Below are positions 6,955-10,231 of a stretch of 10,231 nucleotides of DNA, piece by piece. Below the pieces are notes generated by a model. That model saw only the letters and a program-made list of their open reading frames with translations. It searched no databases and was not told the DNA's origin. Position numbers and translations under genes: made by a program. Source of the stretch: CAZGOM01 sp964542875. Lineage in GTDB: Bacteria; Planctomycetota; Phycisphaerae; Phycisphaerales; Phycisphaeraceae. The stretch lies in NCBI GenBank assembly GCA_964542875.1, contig CAZIWA010000168.1, forward strand, positions 1 through 10,231, written 5' to 3'. Every line of letters starts with the position of its first letter. The stretch's first letter is position 1.

Positions 6955-7812
6955 TCACTCACCCTTCACCCAGTCCGACAACCAATCCATCAGCAACCCC
7001 GTCCACGACCGCAGCGCCGGCCGATCCAGCGCCATCCCCACGCCATGCGGCCCTGACCGGTAGGAATGCACCTCGCAAGGCACCTTCTCCCGCGCATACG
7101 CACTGGCGAACATCAGTGCATTCTCCACCAACACCCCCTGGTCGTCCGCCGTATGGAAAATAAACGCAGCCGGGTTGTTCTTCGTCACATGCAATTCATT
7201 GGAAAACTTCGCACGCAGTTGCTCGCTCGGGTCTGGGCCCAGCAAATTGGCCGCTGAGCCCTTGTGGTACTGCGTAACAAATGAAATCACGGGGTAACCC
7301 AGAATCACCCGGTCTGGCCGCGCACTCACGCTTGCCGCCAGCGGGTCCTTCGCATCACGATGAAGTTCCGGCTGTGTCGCCACGGTAGACGCCAAATGCC
7401 CACCCGCGCTGAAGCCCATCAGTGCGATGCGCTCCGGATCGATATCCAACGCATCCGCCTGCGACCGGATGATCCGCATCGCCCGGCACGCGTCAGAGTA
7501 AGGCGCGGGAAACCGATTTGGCGCCACCCGGTAATACACCACCCCGCTCAGCAAGCCATGTTCAGAAAAGAGTTCCGCAAACGGCTCGCCCTCATGCTTG
7601 GCCAGCCCGCCGTACCCGCCGCCAGGGCACACCAGCACGCACCCGCGTTTCTTGGAGCCCGTTCGGGCCACCGGTGTCGATTTGTAAAGCTCAAGCCGGG
7701 GCCGGGCAATTGTCGTCGCCCAGGTGGACCCCACCGGGCTGGCCGTCCCCGGCGGAACAATGTTGTAATCCGAATCATCAGGCCAAAGGTTGATCACGCG
7801 GTCTAAGGGCAT
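6955..7812 (-). CDS. Alpha/beta-hydrolase esterase B, tandem paralogue of esterase A
   Basis: A 285-residue alpha/beta hydrolase with the same fold and triad as its neighbour: oxyanion motif CPGGGYGG (62-69), nucleophile S135 in GFSAGGH, acid D224 in HTADD and base H256 in PHGVGM. It opens with the same INLWPD motif (7-12) as esterase A and is collinear throughout, so the two arose by tandem duplication. Divergence is concentrated in the first 55 residues (linker and possible substrate entrance), which suggests different acyl or sugar preference. It is the first gene of the leftward cluster; only a weak purine run precedes the ATG at 7812. No signal peptide. Known relatives deacetylate xylan-type or other plant and algal oligosaccharides; which of these applies is not visible. 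Confidence 0.9.
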   Translation of the reverse strand: MPLDRVINLWPDDSDYNIVPPGTASPVGSTWATTIARPRLELYKSTPVARTGSKKRGCVLVCPGGGYGGLAKHEGEPFAELFSEHGLLSGVVYYRVAPNRFPAPYSDACRAMRIIRSQADALDIDPERIALMGFSAGGHLASTVATQPELHRDAKDPLAASVSARPDRVILGYPVISFVTQYHKGSAANLLGPDPSEQLRAKFSNELHVTKNNPAAFIFHTADDQGVLVENALMFASAYAREKVPCEVHSYRSGPHGVGMALDRPALRSWTGLLMDWLSDWVKGE

Positions 7813-8013
7813 GGGTGTTCTCGTGGTTGAAAGTCATCAGATTCCACCCGGAAACCCGCTCGCCCGCAACACCGTGCCTGCCCCTCATGTTGGATTAATC
7901 TCCCCCTACGTAAGCGATCTCCACCCTCAAATACTTTTACATGGAACACGCCCAAACAGGCGTGTTCCTTTTTTCCATGTTCCCGCTCATGGCATTGGGT
8001 ATCCTGACCCGCC
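7813..8013. promoter_or_regulatory. Divergent intergenic region between esterase B and the deacetylase
   Basis: This 201-bp spacer must hold the leftward promoter of the esterase cluster and probably the rightward promoter of the deacetylase pair. A rightward intrinsic terminator lies at 7943-7974. I found no convincing -35/-10 pair. The deacetylase ATG at 8014 has no clear Shine-Dalgarno sequence. Confidence 0.4.
7943..7974 (+). terminator. Rho-independent terminator with no annotated gene upstream
   Basis: A perfect 10-bp stem, GGAACACGCC (7943-7952) with GGCGTGTTCC (7959-7968), encloses a 6-base loop and is followed by six T residues (7969-7974). On the minus strand the stem is not followed by a T-run, so it works rightward only. 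No rightward gene ends before it, and the deacetylase starts 39 bases after it. It may therefore end a short untranslated RNA or attenuate the deacetylase leader. Confidence 0.8.
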
Positions 8014-8760
8014 ATGACAAATCAACCCGAATTTCACTGGCCCAAGGGTAAGAAAGTCGCCGTCTGCCTTACTTTTGACGACGCCCAGACCAGCCAGATC
8101 GACGTCGGCATGGATGTGCTTAACGCTCATGGCGTTCACGGCACCTTCTACGTCACCATCCGCGCATTGATGCTCCGCCTCGACGGCTGGAAGGCCGCCG
8201 TCGCCAAAGGGCATGAAATCGGCAACCACACCGTCAACCACCCCTGCACCGGCAATTTCAGCTGGTCCCGCGCCAACGCGCTTGAAGACTACACCCCTGA
8301 AAAAATGGACGCCGAACTCGTCGACGCCAACAAGGAAATCCAGCGCCTCCTGGGCGTCACCCCCACCACATTCGCCTACCCCTGCGGGCTCACCTTCATC
8401 GGCCGCGGGCTCAATCACCAAAGCTACGTCCCCATCGTCGCCAGGCACTTCCTCGCCGGCCGCGGCTTCCGCAATGAATCCGTCAACGCCCCGGCTTTTT
8501 GCGACCTCCCCACCGTCGGCGCATTCGACATGGACTGCATGACCGCCGACTACATCATCGAAAAGATCAAAGGCGGCGCCCAATACGGCGACTGGATCAA
8601 TTTCGCCGGCCACCATGTCGGCGATGAAGGCCGTCAAACCGTCAACGCAGGCGTCCTCGGCAAAGTCTGCGCCTACTGCCAGGACCCCGCCAACAACGTC
8701 TGGATCGACACACTCCACAACGTCGCCTCATACATTAAAGCCAACCGCAGGCAGCCCTGA
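8014..8760 (+). CDS. Polysaccharide deacetylase (NodB homology domain, CE4 family)
   Basis: A 248-residue protein that is essentially one NodB domain. Motif 1 is TFDD (20-23; D22 the expected base, D23 a metal ligand). Motif 2 is H67-EIGNH72-TVNH76, with H72 and H76 as metal ligands. Motif 3 is FAYPCG (120-125), and a late GHHVGDEG (199-206) supplies the C-terminal histidine. CE4 enzymes remove N- or O-acetyl groups from chitin, peptidoglycan, xylan or related sugars using a divalent metal. There is no signal peptide or membrane anchor, unusual for enzymes acting on cell-wall polymers, so a soluble intracellular substrate is more likely. It is followed 29 bases later by a sugar aminotransferase gene, and the two are probably co-transcribed. 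The ATG at 8014 lacks a clear ribosome-binding site, but the coding pattern supports it. Confidence 0.91.
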   Translation: MTNQPEFHWPKGKKVAVCLTFDDAQTSQIDVGMDVLNAHGVHGTFYVTIRALMLRLDGWKAAVAKGHEIGNHTVNHPCTGNFSWSRANALEDYTPEKMDAELVDANKEIQRLLGVTPTTFAYPCGLTFIGRGLNHQSYVPIVARHFLAGRGFRNESVNAPAFCDLPTVGAFDMDCMTADYIIEKIKGGAQYGDWINFAGHHVGDEGRQTVNAGVLGKVCAYCQDPANNVWIDTLHNVASYIKANRRQP

Positions 8761-8789
8761 GCCAAAACGCCCTACTCCAGGAACGACAC

Positions 8790-9950
8790 ATGTATCGCAT
8801 TGGACAAGAAGAACTCGACGCCCTCGCCGCGGTCATCAAATCCGGCAAGCTCTTTCGCTACAACGATGCCAGCCAGTGCGCCAAATTTGAAGCGCGCTAC
8901 TCCAAATACCTCGGTGTAAAGCACACCCACCTGTGCGCTTCCGGCACCAATGCCCTCACCGCCGGCCTCTCGGCCCTGGGCATCGGGCCTGGCGATGAAG
9001 TCGTCGTCCCCGCGCACACCTACATGGCTTCCGGCGCTGCCGTGTTGGCCGTCGGCGCCATCCCCGTCATCGCCGATATCGACGACTCTATCACCCTCAG
9101 CCCCGAAGCCCTTGAAAACGCATGCGGCCCGCTCACCCGGGCCGTCATCCCCGTCCACATGTGGGGTCAGCCCTGCAATATGGACGCCATCATGCGCGTC
9201 GCCAAGAAGAAAAAACTCTTCGTCATCGAAGACGCTTGCCAATCCGTCGGCGGCGGATACGAAGGCAAAAAAACTGGCTCCATCGGCGATGTCGGCGCAT
9301 TCAGCTTCAACTACTTCAAAAACATGACCTGCGGCGAAGGCGGCGCCATCGTCACCAACAACGAAAAACTCAGCCAGCGCGCCCGCTGCATGATCGACTG
9401 CTGCGGCTTCTACTGGACCGGCCGCAACAACGATGTCGTCCCCTTCATCGCCAACGGTGCCCGCGCCTCTGAATTTGAAGGCGCGCTGCTTAACGTCCAA
9501 CTCGACCGCCTGCCCGACATGATCAAACAGATGCAAAAGCAAAAGAAAAAGACGCTTAAACAGACCGCCAAAACCGGCCTTACACCGGCGCGCGCAAACA
9601 GCCTGGACTACGAATGCGCCACCAACACCATGTACACCCTCCCCACCGTGGAAGCAGCCCAGAAATTCGCCGCCCACGTTAAATGCGGCATCGCCGGCAA
9701 AACCGGCCGCCACACCTACACCGAGTGGGACCAGTTCTTCACCCATCAAGGCGGCCCCCACCCGGCCCTCAACCCCTTCACCCTCCCCCAAAACAAAAAG
9801 TGCCGGAAAAACTACACCAAGGACATGTGCGCCAAGTCCCTGGACATCCTCAACCGCACCGCCATGATCGCCAACCACCCCGACCGTAGCGAAGCCGACA
9901 CCAACGCCCTCATCACCCGCATCAAAGAAGCCGCAAAGCTGGTGCTGTAA
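8790..9950 (+). CDS. DegT/DnrJ/EryC1/StrS family PLP-dependent sugar aminotransferase
   Basis: A 386-residue fold-type I PLP enzyme of full family length. The visible signatures are SGTNALTAGL (51-60), which cradles the cofactor phosphate; GPGDEVVVPAHTY (66-78); IEDACQS (146-152), with D148 pairing to the pyridine nitrogen; and FSFNYFKNMTCGEGG (171-185), with K177 the Schiff-base lysine. The family transfers an amino group from glutamate or glutamine to keto-sugars or keto-cyclitols, in biosynthesis of amino sugars or in reverse in their use. AGGA (8779-8782) lies 7 bases before the ATG. Pairing with a NodB deacetylase suggests that both act on an amino or N-acyl sugar. No nucleotide-sugar genes surround it, so a role in catabolism or in modifying one sugar is as likely as a surface-glycan pathway. 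Confidence 0.93.
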   Translation: MYRIGQEELDALAAVIKSGKLFRYNDASQCAKFEARYSKYLGVKHTHLCASGTNALTAGLSALGIGPGDEVVVPAHTYMASGAAVLAVGAIPVIADIDDSITLSPEALENACGPLTRAVIPVHMWGQPCNMDAIMRVAKKKKLFVIEDACQSVGGGYEGKKTGSIGDVGAFSFNYFKNMTCGEGGAIVTNNEKLSQRARCMIDCCGFYWTGRNNDVVPFIANGARASEFEGALLNVQLDRLPDMIKQMQKQKKKTLKQTAKTGLTPARANSLDYECATNTMYTLPTVEAAQKFAAHVKCGIAGKTGRHTYTEWDQFFTHQGGPHPALNPFTLPQNKKCRKNYTKDMCAKSLDILNRTAMIANHPDRSEADTNALITRIKEAAKLVL

Positions 9951-10031
9951 ACATCCGCTCATGGTGGCACCACGCTGCGCCGTGAAACTCTGGATCTCTA
10001 AAAACCCGACAAAGGCGGCGGAACTGTAGCG

Positions 10032-10063
10032 GTGGGCGCAGCGAGTCTTCGAGCGAAACCCAC
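10032..10063. repeat. REP-like palindrome
   Basis: GTGGG (10032-10036) and CCCAC (10059-10063) flank a 22-base GC-rich middle. The layout recalls dispersed GGTGGG...CCCACC palindromes seen in many bacterial genomes. It lies between the aminotransferase stop and the last gene. With no T-run after it, it is not an obvious terminator. Confidence 0.35.
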
Positions 10064-10094
10064 GGAAACCAATATCTTTGATTGTTTCTTATAT

Positions 10095-10123
10095 CGTTTA
10101 ACTCCCTCAATGGAGGTTAAATG
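10095..10123 (+). promoter_or_regulatory. Hairpin enclosing the ribosome-binding site and start codon of the last gene
   Basis: The strand from CGTTTAAC plus TCC (10095-10105) can pair with GGA plus GTTAAATG (10112-10123), leaving a 6-base loop (CTCAAT) and one bulged G at 10115. This gives up to 11 pairs, one of them G-U. The GGAGG ribosome-binding site (10112-10116) and the ATG (10121-10123) are both within the stem. Such a structure would limit translation until it opens, by heat, a protein or a ribosome. The same dyad could instead be a DNA operator. Confidence 0.5.
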
Positions 10124-10231
10124 ATTGCCGCCGGCATCCTGCCGAATGCCATTGCGCTTTCCAAAACCCGCGATCAACCCTACTTCACCCCAATCACCAT
10201 CGAATCCGGCCCGCAAAGGTGCTGCACTTTG
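10121..10231 (+). CDS. Start of an unidentified gene, cut by the window edge
   Basis: The last 111 bases form 37 open codons from an ATG preceded by a strong GGAGG (10112-10116) four bases upstream, the best ribosome-binding site in the window. The peptide begins MIAAGILPNAIALSKTRDQP and stays open to the edge. Codons are mostly C- or G-ending, like the + strand genes to the left. I do not recognise the family from 37 residues. The first 13 residues are mildly hydrophobic but lack a basic start, so they are not a clear signal peptide. The 170 bases before it hold only the REP-like palindrome and the hairpin, so it is probably transcribed separately from the aminotransferase. Confidence 0.55.
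   Translation, partial: MIAAGILPNAIALSKTRDQPYFTPITIESGPQRCCTL

Noticed and set aside
6923..6955. Ten-residue frame overlapping the esterase B stop (TGATG)
   Set aside because: Too short to support and without a counterpart in sequence to the 41-residue ORF after esterase A.
6029..7063. Long + strand frame of 344 codons over esterase A and the end of B
   Set aside because: It is extremely rich in Arg, Pro and His, has no recognisable domain, and lies opposite a clear hydrolase with a full catalytic triad.
7790..8017. Plus-strand 75-codon frame whose stop overlaps the deacetylase ATG
   Set aside because: The overlap is tempting, but the frame starts inside esterase B, runs through the intrinsic terminator and has Pro/His-rich noncoding-like composition.
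8772..9962. Minus-strand frame of 396 codons opposite the aminotransferase
   Set aside because: Gly/Val/Phe/Asp-rich antisense with no motif, while the + strand has the complete PLP signatures. The similar frame at 7987-8718 opposite the deacetylase is rejected for the same reason.
9951..10120. Possible terminator after the aminotransferase
   Set aside because: The palindrome at 10032-10063 has a large loop and no following T-run, and no other hairpin with a T-tract is visible there.

Overview
The window looks like ordinary chromosomal DNA of a GC-rich (about 60% by eye), carbohydrate-degrading bacterium. The mix of an enolase-superfamily sugar-acid enzyme, a PhyH dioxygenase with an AraC regulator, a BNR/sialidase-like protein, small alpha/beta-hydrolase esterases, a NodB deacetylase and a DegT aminotransferase is typical of Planctomycetota (Phycisphaerae-like) or other PVC bacteria. 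This placement is inferred from gene content and is not proven. I see no rRNA, tRNA, CRISPR array, phage gene or transposase.

Layout. 25-1140 (-) is a mandelate-racemase-type dehydratase, divergent across 92 bp from a GT87 membrane mannosyltransferase (1233-2600, +). A PhyH-family dioxygenase (2604-3371, -) meets that gene tail to tail with a 3-base gap. It is also divergent across 136 bp from an AraC regulator (3508-4317, +), its most likely controller. 7812 down to 4331 (-) reads like one operon: esterase B (6955-7812), its tandem paralogue esterase A (6035-6901), a previously untracked 41-residue membrane peptide (5917-6042) overlapping the end of esterase A, a MITE/REP-like repeat (5741-5853), and a sialidase-like beta-propeller protein (4331-5713). 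Across a 201-bp divergent region containing a strong intrinsic terminator, a NodB polysaccharide deacetylase (8014-8760) and a DegT/DnrJ/EryC1/StrS aminotransferase (8790-9950) form a + strand pair. A REP-like palindrome follows, then the first 37 codons of a gene that leaves the window at 10231; its ribosome-binding site and start codon lie inside a hairpin.

How the genes fit together. Most enzymes act on acylated sugars, amino sugars or sugar acids: esterases remove O-acyl groups, NodB removes N-acyl groups, DegT interconverts keto and amino sugars, and the MR-type enzyme dehydrates sugar acids. None has an obvious signal peptide, so the set looks like intracellular processing of imported oligosaccharides or monosaccharides. 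No substrate can be read from the sequence.

No clearly new multi-gene system is visible. The points most worth checking are the small membrane ORF, the start-codon hairpin at the right edge, the nearly identical C-termini of the tandem esterases, the MITE-like element, and the terminator with no gene before it.
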